This document shows positions 1-7,166 of a stretch of DNA of 64,000 nt, piece by piece. The DNA comes from Salinicola endophyticus. GTDB lineage: Bacteria > Pseudomonadota > Gammaproteobacteria > Pseudomonadales > Halomonadaceae. The stretch covers positions 4,092,001 to 4,156,000 of the forward strand of contig NZ_CP159578.1 of the NCBI RefSeq assembly GCF_040536835.1, in the 5' to 3' direction. Under the pieces are notes generated by a model, which worked only from the letters and a program-made list of their open reading frames with translations, ran no database searches and was not told the DNA's origin. Positions within the stretch are counted from its first letter, which is position 1. Every line of letters starts with the position of its first letter. A program made the position numbers and the translations under genes.

Positions 1-543
1 CGCGGCAGCGGCAGCTTCGTCGCCGACGCGCCGACCGTGTCCCTGCGCCTGGCCCTGCCCGACTCGGATCTCGCCTCGGTGATCGAAGTGCTCGAGCTAC
101 GCCGGCCACTGGAGGTGGAAGCCGCACGGCTCGCCGCCAGCCGGCGTACGCCCTCGCAGCTGCGGCGCATCCGCAACGCCATGGTGGATATCGACGAAGC
201 GGTGGAGGCCGGCCACTCCGGCGTGGAGCAGGACCTGGCCTTCCACCGCGCCATTGCCGAGGCGGCGCACAACGCCCACTTCACCGCGGTGCTCGACTTC
301 TACAACCGCTTCCTGCACCACGCGATCCAGGTCACGCGGACCAACGAATCCCTGCGCGAGACCTTCATGCAGCAGGTGGTCGCCGAGCACCAGGCGATCG
401 TCGATGCGATTGCCGCCGGCGATGCCGAGGCCGCGGCGCAGGCCGCCGCACGCCATCTGGAACACGCCGAGGTGCGTCTGCGCCAAGCGCCCGAGGATCT
501 GATCGCGCGCATCCAGGCACAGCGCCCGAGCGCGCCGGAATAA
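1..543 (+). CDS. GntR/FadR-family transcriptional regulator, 3' part only
   Basis: The frame is open from base 1, so the gene begins outside the window. The first residues (RGSGSFVAD) look like the wing of a GntR winged-helix DNA-binding domain. What follows is an all-helical FCD ligand-binding domain: 'VIEVLELRRPLEVEAARLAA' region, then the metal/ligand His and Asp positions in 'DLAFHRAIAEAAHN' and a late 'EHQAIVDAIAAGD'. FCD regulators usually repress an adjacent sugar-acid operon. The next two genes are tetronate/threonate catabolic enzymes on the same strand, so this is probably their regulator (inference). Most of the HTH is missing, so the subfamily cannot be fixed. Confidence 0.85.
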   Translation, partial: RGSGSFVADAPTVSLRLALPDSDLASVIEVLELRRPLEVEAARLAASRRTPSQLRRIRNAMVDIDEAVEAGHSGVEQDLAFHRAIAEAAHNAHFTAVLDFYNRFLHHAIQVTRTNESLRETFMQQVVAEHQAIVDAIAAGDAEAAAQAAARHLEHAEVRLRQAPEDLIARIQAQRPSAPE

Positions 544-607
544 ACAAAGGCAAGGCAAAGACAGACAAGCCAAAGACAGGCCAGGCAAAGACAATCAAGG
601 AGAGAAG
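544..607 (+). repeat. short imperfect purine-rich repeats before ltnD
   Basis: The spacer holds about three imperfect copies of a 15-20 base unit built on 'GGCAAAGACA' and 'AAGCCAAAGACAGG'. It is unusually rich in A and G compared with the flanking genes and ends in the ribosome-binding site of ltnD (AAGGAGAG). It may be slippage-generated sequence. No function is visible. Confidence 0.4.
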
Positions 608-609
608 GC

Positions 610-1563
610 ATGACACAGCACCACACCGCCGGCGATGCCAGCACCGGCGTCAGCCCCAAGGTCGGCCTGATCGGGCTCGGTTCGATGGGCATGGGCATGG
701 CCACCTCGCTGGTCAAGGCGGGCTTCGAGACCTGGGGCTGCGACCTGCGCCCGGAGGCCCGCGAGCAGTTCGCCGCCGCCGGCGGCCACGCCGTCGCCAC
801 GCCGGCCGAGATGGCCGCCGAGGTCGAGATCGTGCTCACCGTGGTGGTCAATGCCGCGCAGACGCGTGACGCGCTGTTCGGCGACGCCGGGCTGGTACAG
901 GCGCAAGGAGGGCTGGCGCCGGGCAGCGTGGTGATCTCGTGTGCCACCTGCGCCCCGGAAGCGGTGCGCGAACTCGGCACAGAACTCGCCGCCCACGATA
1001 TCCAGCTGCTCGATGCGCCGATCTCCGGCGGCTCGGTGAAAGCCGCCCAGGGCCAGCTGACGATGATGACCTCCGGCCCCGAGGCGCTCTATGCGCGCGC
1101 CGGCGCGGTGCTCGATGCGCTGGCGGCCAAGGTCTTCCGGCTCGGCGACGAGCTCGGCCAGGGCTCCCAGGTGAAGCTGGTCAATCAACTACTGGCGGGT
1201 GTGCACATCGCCGCCGCCGCCGAGGCGATGGCCTACGGCATTCGCGGCGGCTGCGACCCGCAGACCCTCTACGAGGTGATCACCCAGAGCGCCGGCAACT
1301 CGTGGATGTTCGAGAACCGGGTGCCGCATATCCTGGCTGGCGACTACACCCCGCACTCGGCGGTGGATATCTTCGTCAAGGACTTGGGGATCGTTCACGA
1401 TACCGCCCATCGCGACAAGTTCCCGCTGCCGCTGACCGCCCAGGCGCTCAACCAGTTCACCCTCGCCTCCGCCCAGGGCCTGGGGCGCGAAGACGACTCG
1501 GCGGTGGTCAAGGTCTATCCGGGCATCAGCCTGCCCGGCAGCGCCGCCAACGACCCTAGTTGA
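610..1563 (+). CDS. ltnD: L-threonate (tetronate) dehydrogenase, NAD-dependent
   Basis: This is a 317-aa member of the beta-hydroxyacid (3-hydroxyisobutyrate) dehydrogenase family. The N-terminal Rossmann motif is '[13 protein letters not shown]' near residues 21-33. The substrate loop is 'DAPISGG', and the catalytic Lys lies in '[15 protein letters not shown]'. The all-alpha C-terminal domain with 'FVKDLGI' completes the fold. In the LtnD branch the enzyme oxidises L-threonate to 2-oxo-tetronate, the first step of C4 sugar-acid use, in the cytosol. It sits between an FCD regulator and otnI, which supports this branch over a generic 3-hydroxyisobutyrate dehydrogenase. The start is the ATG 6 bases after AGGAGAG. 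Confidence 0.85.
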   Translation: MTQHHTAGDASTGVSPKVGLIGLGSMGMGMATSLVKAGFETWGCDLRPEAREQFAAAGGHAVATPAEMAAEVEIVLTVVVNAAQTRDALFGDAGLVQAQGGLAPGSVVISCATCAPEAVRELGTELAAHDIQLLDAPISGGSVKAAQGQLTMMTSGPEALYARAGAVLDALAAKVFRLGDELGQGSQVKLVNQLLAGVHIAAAAEAMAYGIRGGCDPQTLYEVITQSAGNSWMFENRVPHILAGDYTPHSAVDIFVKDLGIVHDTAHRDKFPLPLTAQALNQFTLASAQGLGREDDSAVVKVYPGISLPGSAANDPS

Positions 1564-1583
1564 ACCGACGAGAGAGCCACGCC

Positions 1584-2357
1584 ATGCCACGCTTTGCCGC
1601 CAACCTGAGCATGATGTTCAACGAGGTGCCGTTTCTCGAGCGCTTCGCCCGCGCCGCCGAGTGCGGCTTCGCCGGGGTCGAGTTCCTGTTCCCCTATGCC
1701 TGCGAACCGGCGGACATCGCCGCCGAACTGAAGCGCCACGGGCTGGCCCAGGTGCTGTTCAATCTGCCGCCGGGAGACTGGGAGGCGGGTGAGCGGGGCC
1801 TGGCAGCGCTGCCGGGGCGCGAGGCGGAGTTCCGCGCCAGTATCGACACCGCGCTGCGCTACGCCGAGGCGCTCGGCTGCATCCGGCTGCACGCCATGGC
1901 TGGGCTGGTCGTGGAGGGCGTCTCGCCCCAGGCGATGCGCGAGACCTATCTGGAGAACCTGCGCGTCGCCGCGCGCAAGCTGGCCGAGCACGGGCGCACG
2001 CTGCTGATCGAACCGATCAACACCCGCGACATGCCGGGCTACTTCCTCAATCATCAGGCCGACGGGCATGCGCTGCTCGCCGAGCTCGGCGAACCCAACG
2101 TCAAGGTGCAGATGGACTTCTACCATACCCAGATCATGGACGGAGACATCTGGAAGACCTACCAGCGCTACCGTGACGGGGTCGGCCATATTCAGATCGC
2201 CGGGGTGCCGGAACGCCACGAGCCGGACACCGGCGAGGTCAACTACCCCTGGCTGTTCGCCCAGCTCGATGCCGCGGGCTACGCCGGCTGGCTGGGCTGC
2301 GAGTATCGGCCGAGGGGGGAGACCGAAGCGGGTCTGGGCTGGCTAGGCCATGTCTGA
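1584..2357 (+). CDS. otnI: 2-oxo-tetronate isomerase (hydroxypyruvate isomerase family)
   Basis: 257-aa TIM-barrel protein of the xylose-isomerase-like/Hyi family. The start '[21 protein letters not shown]' is typical of Hyi/OtnI. Metal ligands are visible in '[15 protein letters not shown]' (Glu), '[13 protein letters not shown]' (Asp, His) and the late 'GCEYRP' (Glu). OtnI interconverts 2-oxo- and 3-oxo-tetronate downstream of LtnD. I chose the ATG behind GAGAG rather than an upstream in-frame codon that overlaps ltnD. The usual kinase (otnK) and aldolase (otnC) partners are not next to it. The last two codons and the stop lie inside the terminal inverted repeat of the element at 2351-2480. 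Confidence 0.85.
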   Translation: MPRFAANLSMMFNEVPFLERFARAAECGFAGVEFLFPYACEPADIAAELKRHGLAQVLFNLPPGDWEAGERGLAALPGREAEFRASIDTALRYAEALGCIRLHAMAGLVVEGVSPQAMRETYLENLRVAARKLAEHGRTLLIEPINTRDMPGYFLNHQADGHALLAELGEPNVKVQMDFYHTQIMDGDIWKTYQRYRDGVGHIQIAGVPERHEPDTGEVNYPWLFAQLDAAGYAGWLGCEYRPRGETEAGLGWLGHV

Positions 2358-2480
2358 AAAGTCGACGAGCGAAGACCAGGCAAGGCAAAAATCGGCGAAA
2401 GAGTGGAGTTTACGGGGCGTAAATGAGCATCTTGAGCCGATTTTTAACACCGCATGGGCAAGCGCAGTCCTTTTCAGACA
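2351..2480. repeat. 130-bp inverted-repeat element, copy A (MITE/REPIN-like)
   Basis: The ends are perfect inverted repeats: TGTCTGAAAA at the left and TTTTCAGACA at the right. The match extends outward to 17 bp (AGGCCATGTCTGAAAAG) into the otnI coding end. Inside are further nested complementary pairs: AAAAATCGGC with GCCGATTTTT, and TTTAC with GTAAA. The single strand can therefore fold into one long stem. A second copy lies at 15995-16123 with about 90 percent identity. There is no coding capacity, so this is a non-autonomous or structural repeat. Confidence 0.8.
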
Positions 2481-2520
2481 TGGCCTGGCAGCGTGGCGCT
2501 GAGATACCGCGCCACCTGAC

Positions 2521-3204
2521 TCACTCGGCGTCCGCGCGCAGGCGGATGCCGTCGTCTTCGATCACGATCCGGCGCTGCTTGTAGAGCCGGCCGATGGCCT
2601 GCTTGAAGGCGTTCTTGCTGACGCCGAGGCGGGCCTTGATCGTCTCCGCCGGGCTCTTGTCACCGAGCGCCAGAAAACCGTCATGGCGAGCCAGTTCGGC
2701 GAGGATCTTCTCGCCCACCACGTCGAGCCGCGCCGCTCCCGGCGGCAGCAGCGAGAGATCGAGCCGGCCATCCTCGCGCACCCGCTTCACGTAGCCCTGG
2801 ACACTATCGCCCCGGCGCAGCGGGCGGCTGATGTCATCGTGATAGAGCAGGCCCCAGAAGCGGTGATTGACCACCGCCTTGGCGCCCAGATCGGTGAGAT
2901 CGGCGATGGTCAGCCACACAGCGTCGCCGGCGGCCAGCCCTTCGGACTCGTCCTGCAGAAAGCGGTCGAGCTTCATGCTCGCCACCGGCCGCATGCGATC
3001 GTCGACGTAGATCATCACCAGCACGCGCTTGCCCTCGTCGGGTCGGAAGCGCTGCTCGCCGAACGGCAGCAAGAGCTCCTTGGGCCGGCCCCAGTTCAGG
3101 AAGGCACCGATATCCGTCACCCGCGACACGCGGAGATAGGCGACCTCGCCCACATTGGCGTGGGGCTCGGCGCTCGGGCCAGCAGCGGGGGGGGGTGAAG
3201 ACAT
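2521..3204 (-). CDS. S1-like RNA-binding protein, CvfB family
   Basis: 227 aa. Tandem OB/S1-type folds are seen in 'VGEVAYLRVSRVTDIGAFLNWG', 'GKRVLVMIYVDDRMRPVASMK' and 'RRGDSVQGYVKRVREDGRLDLSL'. The C-terminal winged helix contains 'AETIKARLGVSKNAFKQAIG' and ends 'RIVIEDDGIRL'. This S1-S1-S1-wHTH layout is that of CvfB/YitL proteins, which bind RNA and were first linked to virulence-factor expression in Staphylococcus. The start at 3204 (MSSPPPAAG) is chosen because the conserved part begins shortly after. A start at 3273 is possible but adds low-complexity residues. It stands alone, convergent with otnI. Confidence 0.8.
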   Translation of the reverse strand: MSSPPPAAGPSAEPHANVGEVAYLRVSRVTDIGAFLNWGRPKELLLPFGEQRFRPDEGKRVLVMIYVDDRMRPVASMKLDRFLQDESEGLAAGDAVWLTIADLTDLGAKAVVNHRFWGLLYHDDISRPLRRGDSVQGYVKRVREDGRLDLSLLPPGAARLDVVGEKILAELARHDGFLALGDKSPAETIKARLGVSKNAFKQAIGRLYKQRRIVIEDDGIRLRADAE

Positions 3205-3501
3205 GGGCAGATTCCTGAAGGTGCGTGGGCGAGCAATCGCGGCCCATCCTAGCGTGCCGGCGCGCCCGCGCAAGGCCAGGGCACGGCGAGATACAACTTT
3301 TGTATCAATCGCATCGATAATCGAATTCGCCAGACTTGATTAGCAGACTAACGTAACCGTCTCCATACTGTCGTCAACGGTCGGGGGCAAGGAGCCGCCC
3401 CCCGAAAACGGCTAGGAGCCGCTTTCGACGTCGCACCGCGACGACCCGAAAGAGTGACCGCCAATAGCGGGTCACATAAAGATATGATTGGAGGTAACAC
3501 C

Positions 3502-3864
3502 ATGAAAGCACGTATTCTCGCCGCTGTCGCACTTGCCGTTGCACTGCCGACCGCCGCCCAGGCCAACAGCTTCATCAACGAGCAGATCTTCGAGCAGCAG
3601 AGCGAGCATCTCAACACCCAGCAGACCGCTCAGTACCAGGCGCTGCCGACCGCCTACAGCGTCGACACCGTCAGCGGTGGCCACAGCGCCGCAGCCGATC
3701 AGGCCCTGCACAACGTTGCCGAAGAGACCCAGCTCTCGACTCAGATCTCGGCCGGCGGTAGCGCCCTGGTCGCTCAGGGCCACAGTGTCGCAGCCGCCCA
3801 AGGTCTGACCAACGCCAACCAGACCGGCCAGGGCAATGGCAGCGTGAGCTTCTCCAACCTGTAA
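3502..3864 (+). CDS. small secreted protein of unknown function
   Basis: 120 aa with a clear Sec signal peptide: 'MKAR', a hydrophobic run, then 'PTAAQA' before the predicted cleavage at about residue 22. The mature part is rich in Gln, Ser, Ala, Asn and Gly with no Cys. It contains two loosely similar His-Ser-Ala segments ('GGHSAAADQALHNVAEET' and 'QGHSVAAAQGLTNANQTG'), which suggests an internal duplication. It has a strong ribosome-binding site (GGAGG, 7 bases before ATG) and its own terminator, so it is a well-expressed single-gene unit. I do not recognise a family. Confidence 0.7.
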   Translation: MKARILAAVALAVALPTAAQANSFINEQIFEQQSEHLNTQQTAQYQALPTAYSVDTVSGGHSAAADQALHNVAEETQLSTQISAGGSALVAQGHSVAAAQGLTNANQTGQGNGSVSFSNL

Positions 3865-3892
3865 ATCGATACGCCGAAAAGGCTTATCGCAT

Positions 3893-3926
3893 CACGAACC
3901 GCCGGCCCAGTGCCGGCGGTTTCGTG
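3893..3926 (+). terminator. rho-independent-type hairpin after the secreted protein
   Basis: A GC-rich stem, AACCGCCGGC paired with GCCGGCGGTT, with a short loop (CCAGT), lies 30 bases after the stop. Only a short T-rich tail follows (TTTCGTGTT). Confidence 0.65.
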
Positions 3927-3929
3927 TTC

Positions 3930-4380
3930 ATAGCGTGACGAATGGCTGAGCCGATGACAGCTTGCCCCTTCAAGCAACCGAACGCAGGGCTGATCGCCAT
4001 CCGCCAGCTGGCGCTACGACAAGCCGATGCCCATTTTCCCGGCCCGCTCCGACACAAGACCATCGCCGATGCGTCATCAGCCCGGCGGCCTCAGCGCAGC
4101 CCACCGCATCACAACCCTGAATCGCGGTGCCCACCGCCGCACGACTTGTCGGAGATCAATCCCGTGTTAGCTGGCAAGTTCAAAGGCGCTTACCCAAGTC
4201 CTGGACTGATTTTCAGCCAAATCGACCCTGGCACTTATGATATCGAGTTATTTCTCTCAAAACGCACAACATGAAAAACACCTTATCTACAAAAAACCGG
4301 CACCATGCCACGATAAGACGACTCTTGGAAAATGCGTCGACTCATTAGGTATTTGTATTTTAACTGCCAACGCCAGATCG
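3930..4380. other. intergenic region without a recognisable gene
   Basis: About 450 bases, becoming AT-rich after 4230. An open frame at 3942-4274 has no homology I recognise, no convincing ribosome-binding site and an unstructured composition, so I do not call it. Nothing else is visible. Confidence 0.5.
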
Positions 4381-4725
4381 CTATGATGGCCCCTCATGGT
4401 CTGAATATTGCCTGGCTTCGGCTGGGCTTTTTTGTGCGCCATTCTCCCGCCATGCCTCTACGCCACTCGAGCCGCTGTCTCTCGGCTTCATCCCTCGGCC
4501 GGTTAGTGCAACAGGCTTGGCATGCGCCAGCAGCCATGCTGCGCTGAACGCCCCCTCGCTGGCCATGGCCATGCGCTGCGCGTGGCACGTCTCACCGGTG
4601 TACTCCGTACGCGGCAAGCAGTCGCGGCGCAACCACTTGCACACGGCGGAGGGAGAGACCCGGCAGATTCGCGCGCAGCGCGACACCCCACCCACCCGCT
4701 CCACCGCAAATCGAATGGCACTCAT
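4381..4725 (-). CDS. Cro/YdaS-like helix-turn-helix protein
   Basis: 114 aa. The N-terminal half reads as a Cro-like HTH: 'AIRFAVERVGGVSRCARICR' followed by 'VSPSAVCKWLRRDCLPRTEY'. This matches the 'G..ALAR.LGVS..AVSKWLR....P' pattern of YdaS/Cro antitoxin-repressors. The C-terminal half is unstructured and may be non-conserved. The start at 4725 follows a strong GAGGGGAG. Just upstream lies the palindrome at 4743-4757. It is divergent from a CI-like gene at 4807, the layout of a phage lysogeny switch. No integrase or other phage gene is nearby. Confidence 0.65.
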   Translation of the reverse strand: MSAIRFAVERVGGVSRCARICRVSPSAVCKWLRRDCLPRTEYTGETCHAQRMAMASEGAFSAAWLLAHAKPVALTGRGMKPRDSGSSGVEAWRENGAQKSPAEARQYSDHEGPS

Positions 4726-4742
4726 GCTCCCCTCGCTGGGCA

Positions 4743-4757
4743 TGTACTGTAAGTACA
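4743..4757. promoter_or_regulatory. operator TGTACT-N3-AGTACA (site 1)
   Basis: TGTACTGTAAGTACA has perfect 6-base half-sites and lies between the Cro-like start and the CI-like gene. A further half-site, AGTACA, is at 4776-4781. The same palindrome with another 3-base centre occurs at 5436. I infer binding by one or both of the flanking HTH proteins. Confidence 0.65.
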
Positions 4758-4806
4758 CACATATCAGGCACTGAAAGTACATTCAAGCAGTGAGACTATT
4801 GAACCT

Positions 4807-5274
4807 ATGGTTCACAATGGTCATCGAGACGATTTCAGCGATCGTCTGCTCGAAGCACTCCGTCACGCAGGTAAGGACGGCCACGGGATGGGCGCTCGCC
4901 TAGCCCGAGCCGTGCGCGTCACGCCCAAGGCGGCGAGCAAATGGATCAACGGCGAAGCGCGCCCAAGCCACGCCAAGAAGATCGCACTGGCACGCTGGCT
5001 GGGGGTAAGCGAAGCCTGGCTGGACTACGGCCAGGGCCGTATGCTGCGCGATGACGACGAGCGCGAGGCAGCCTATCCACGCCCCCCCGGCAACACGCTG
5101 CGCGTCGCCGAGCCGTCGCCGGTGCGCGCCGCGCAGACGCTGTCGCTGATCGAAGCGGCAGTGCAGGCCGGCGAGCTGGAAGACGCTGATCTGCTGCTGC
5201 TGGAGCAACTGGTACAGCGCCTGCGGCGCACCGGCCAGAACGCCGCTGAGCCGCGGGACGACGCCGACGCCTGA
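4807..5274 (+). CDS. CI-like helix-turn-helix repressor
   Basis: 155 aa. The N-terminal HTH is 'GMGARLARAVRVTPKAASKW' followed by 'INGEARPSHAKKIALARWLG', then 'VSEAWLDYGQG', the usual run-on of phage CI/HTH_XRE repressors ('W...G...P....l..iA..L.v...wL..G'). The C-terminal half has no S24 peptidase Ser-Lys dyad that I can see. It is a short helical region (about 105-140) that could dimerise. It is therefore unlikely to be inactivated by RecA-driven self-cleavage. It is divergent from the Cro-like gene with operators on both sides of the pair. Confidence 0.7.
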   Translation: MVHNGHRDDFSDRLLEALRHAGKDGHGMGARLARAVRVTPKAASKWINGEARPSHAKKIALARWLGVSEAWLDYGQGRMLRDDDEREAAYPRPPGNTLRVAEPSPVRAAQTLSLIEAAVQAGELEDADLLLLEQLVQRLRRTGQNAAEPRDDADA

Positions 5275-5435
5275 CCTCGCCGCCACATCCGCGCTGCGGG
5301 GCAGATCGCTCCATTGTCCTGACGCTATCTCTCATGACGCCCTTTCCGACAGCTTTCACGACGCCCTTCCCGGCACTGTTGCCGGTATCTTCGCCGATAT
5401 CGCCAAAAAAGATTGAACTTATAGTACTTTTAATA

Positions 5436-5450
5436 TGTACTTATAGTACA
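5436..5450. promoter_or_regulatory. operator TGTACT-N3-AGTACA (site 2)
   Basis: TGTACTTATAGTACA shares both half-sites with the palindrome at 4743. A nearby partial site (ACTTATAGTACT, about 5417-5428) suggests a multi-site operator. It lies in a short AT-rich patch 65 bases upstream of the unknown gene at 5515, probably over its promoter. Confidence 0.65.
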
Positions 5451-5514
5451 TTTGTAGTAATAACCCATCGATTCCGTCGCGCGACCTGACTCAGGTGTTG
5501 ACCAAGAGGGCGCC

Positions 5515-5904
5515 ATGATCCGTTTTCGCTGCAAAGACACGCTGGTGCTGGATGAAGACTGGCTGCGGCTCGATATGCCGATATCGCCACAGTGCTTTCG
5601 CTATACCGGCCGGCAGATCGCCACGATCTACGATAGTCATATCTGCCAGGCCGGCACTCCCGATATCGATACGGTCTACTGCGCGTATATCCCGCCACCT
5701 GACGGGGTCTATCAGCCGGCGCTCTATGTGCCGAGCCGGCACCACGCCATCATCGTCATCGACCACCGCTTCACGCTGGCGCGCCACGCCAAAGCGTGGA
5801 TCGCAGACCGCATACGCGAACTCATCATCGCGCGCCGCCGCCCTGGCGCCCCGGCTGAAACGCCACCGCTCGCGCCCCCACTGGCGTCGCGTCAGCATCG
5901 ATGA
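5515..5904 (+). CDS. hypothetical protein under the CI/Cro-type operator
   Basis: 129 aa of unknown function. It is soluble and mixed alpha/beta by eye: 'MIRFRCKDTLVLDEDWLRLD', a strand-rich centre ('ALYVPSRHHAIIVIDHRFTL'), one amphipathic helix ('KAWIADRIRELIIARRRPG') and a Pro/Arg tail. There are no catalytic motifs or membrane segments. The ATG follows AAGAGGG. The operator at 5436, shared with the CI/Cro pair, suggests that this gene is the output of the switch. Confidence 0.55.
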   Translation: MIRFRCKDTLVLDEDWLRLDMPISPQCFRYTGRQIATIYDSHICQAGTPDIDTVYCAYIPPPDGVYQPALYVPSRHHAIIVIDHRFTLARHAKAWIADRIRELIIARRRPGAPAETPPLAPPLASRQHR

Positions 5905-5933
5905 TGTAGTGTCTGGCCAACACGGAGGGAATC

Positions 5934-6632
5934 ATGAAGACGATCGGCGTACTCGGCGGCATGAGCTGGGAATCGACCCAAAGCTACTACCGCCTGCTCA
6001 ATGAAGGCGTGCGTCAGCGCCTGGGCGGGCACCATTCGGCCAGGATCGCGCTGGTGAGCGTCGACTTCGCCGAGATCGAAGCGCTCCAGCGCAGCGGCCA
6101 GTGGGAAGAAGCGGGGCAACGGCTCGCCACAGCGGCAGGGCAAGTGGAAGCCGCCGGCGCCGAGTGCCTGCTGCTGGCCACCAACACCATGCACAAGGTC
6201 GCCCCGGCGATCGAGGCGGCACTGAACATGCCGCTGCTGCACATTGCCGACGCCACCGGCGAACGCCTCGCGGCGGACGGCATCGAGCAGGTCGGGCTAC
6301 TGGGTACGCGCTTCACCATGGAACAGCCCTTCTACCGGGAACGCCTCAGCGAACGCTACGGCATCGACTGCCTGATCCCCGACGAGGAAGAACGCGAGGT
6401 TATCCACCGCATCATCTTCGAGGAGCTGGTACAGGGCGTCGTGAACGACGACTCCCGCGAGCGCTACCGCGAGATCGTCGCCAATCTGCACGCTCGCGGC
6501 GCCCACGCGATCATTCTCGGCTGCACCGAAATCGCCCTGCTGCTGCGCCCGCGGGACAGCGCCCTGCCGCTCTATGACACCACGGCACTGCACGTGGAGA
6601 TGGGGCTGGCCTTCGCGCTCGGCGATCGCTGA
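5934..6632 (+). CDS. L-aspartate/glutamate-specific racemase, YgeA type
   Basis: 232 aa of the PLP-independent Asp/Glu racemase family. The start 'MKTIGVLGGMSWESTQSYYR' is typical. The first catalytic position is Thr83 (in 'LLATNTMHK') instead of Cys, and the second is Cys197 (in 'LGCTEI'). This Thr/Cys pair at these positions is the hallmark of the E. coli YgeA (L-DER) branch, which acts mainly in the L-to-D direction on Asp and Glu. Length matches the family. It is preceded by GGAGGGAATC and stands alone. Confidence 0.85.
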   Translation: MKTIGVLGGMSWESTQSYYRLLNEGVRQRLGGHHSARIALVSVDFAEIEALQRSGQWEEAGQRLATAAGQVEAAGAECLLLATNTMHKVAPAIEAALNMPLLHIADATGERLAADGIEQVGLLGTRFTMEQPFYRERLSERYGIDCLIPDEEEREVIHRIIFEELVQGVVNDDSRERYREIVANLHARGAHAIILGCTEIALLLRPRDSALPLYDTTALHVEMGLAFALGDR

Positions 6633-6663
6633 GCGACGATAACTGCAAGGCGACCGCTGAAAG

Positions 6664-6700
6664 AGAGACCCGCCTGCCGGGCGGGCGCGTTCAGGTCTCT
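6664..6700. terminator. stem-loop between convergent genes
   Basis: AGAGACC pairs with GGTCTCT around an inner CGCC/GGCG hairpin. It lies between the racemase stop and the end of the convergent MerR-family gene, overlapping the latter's last codons. It could serve both directions. The T tract is weak. Confidence 0.4.
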
Positions 6701-7101
6701 TGGGTGCGCGAGAGGGACTCGATGATTTTACAGTGAGCCACCGTATCCGCCCTGCAGCAGCGATCGAGCCGGTCGAGTTCCTGCTCCAGTTGCCGAAGAT
6801 CCTGCAATCTGGACCTGACTCGCTCGAGCTGTTCCCGAATGATCGAATCGACCTGCCGACATGGCGCGTTTTCGTCGTCGGCGAGGCCGAGTAGCGACTT
6901 TACCTCCTCGAGACTCAGCCCCAGATGCCGGGCGCGCCTGATGAAGATCAGACGGTCCCGCTCGCGCGCCGTGTACAAGCGATAACCGCCCGGCGTTCGG
7001 GTGGCCGGCGATATCAGCCCGACACGCTCGTAATAGCGAATGGTCACCGCCTTGGTCCCCGTTGCCTCGGCGAGCTGACCGATGGTGAGCCGCGACTCCA
7101 T
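6691..7101 (-). CDS. cadR: MerR-family metal-responsive regulator, CadR/PbrR type
   Basis: 136 aa. The N-terminal MerR HTH is 'LTIGQLAEATGTKAVTIRYY' then 'ERVGLISPATRTPGGYRLYT'. A long dimerisation helix follows. The metal-binding Cys are Cys81 ('NAPCRQ'), the Cys115-Cys116 pair and Cys124 ('CCRADTVAHC'), the pattern of Cd/Pb/Zn sensors of the CadR/PbrR/ZntR group. The start is placed at 7101 (MESRLT) because the HTH begins there. The gene is divergent from a cation-efflux gene, with a MerR-type 19-bp-spacer promoter between them. The symbol is by family resemblance; the exact metal is not proven. Confidence 0.8.
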   Translation of the reverse strand: MESRLTIGQLAEATGTKAVTIRYYERVGLISPATRTPGGYRLYTARERDRLIFIRRARHLGLSLEEVKSLLGLADDENAPCRQVDSIIREQLERVRSRLQDLRQLEQELDRLDRCCRADTVAHCKIIESLSRTQET

Positions 7102-7106
7102 GACGC

Positions 7107-7137
7107 TTGACCCTATAGCCACTAGAACCTTCATGCT
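7107..7137 (+). promoter_or_regulatory. MerR-type promoter/operator for the CDF gene
   Basis: A -35 box TTGACC and a -10-like CATGCT are separated by exactly 19 bases, the over-long spacer that MerR activators correct. The spacer holds the dyad CTATAG-CCA-CTAGAA, close to the CadR/PbrR operator form (CTATAG-N3-CTA). It lies 30 bases upstream of the efflux gene. Confidence 0.75.
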
Positions 7138-7166
7138 AGCAGTCGGTCATTCGAGGAGGTATCGAT

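Noticed and set aside
544..607. CRISPR-like short repeats
   Set aside because: Units are imperfect, about 17 bases, without unique spacers, and no cas gene is present. No CRISPR array was seen anywhere in the window.
3942..4274. 110-codon open frame in the 3.9-4.3 kb gap
   Set aside because: No ribosome-binding site at a suitable distance, composition unlike neighbouring genes and no family resemblance.
4381..5274. A prophage
   Set aside because: Only the switch-like regulators are present. No integrase, structural, lysis or replication genes lie within reach.
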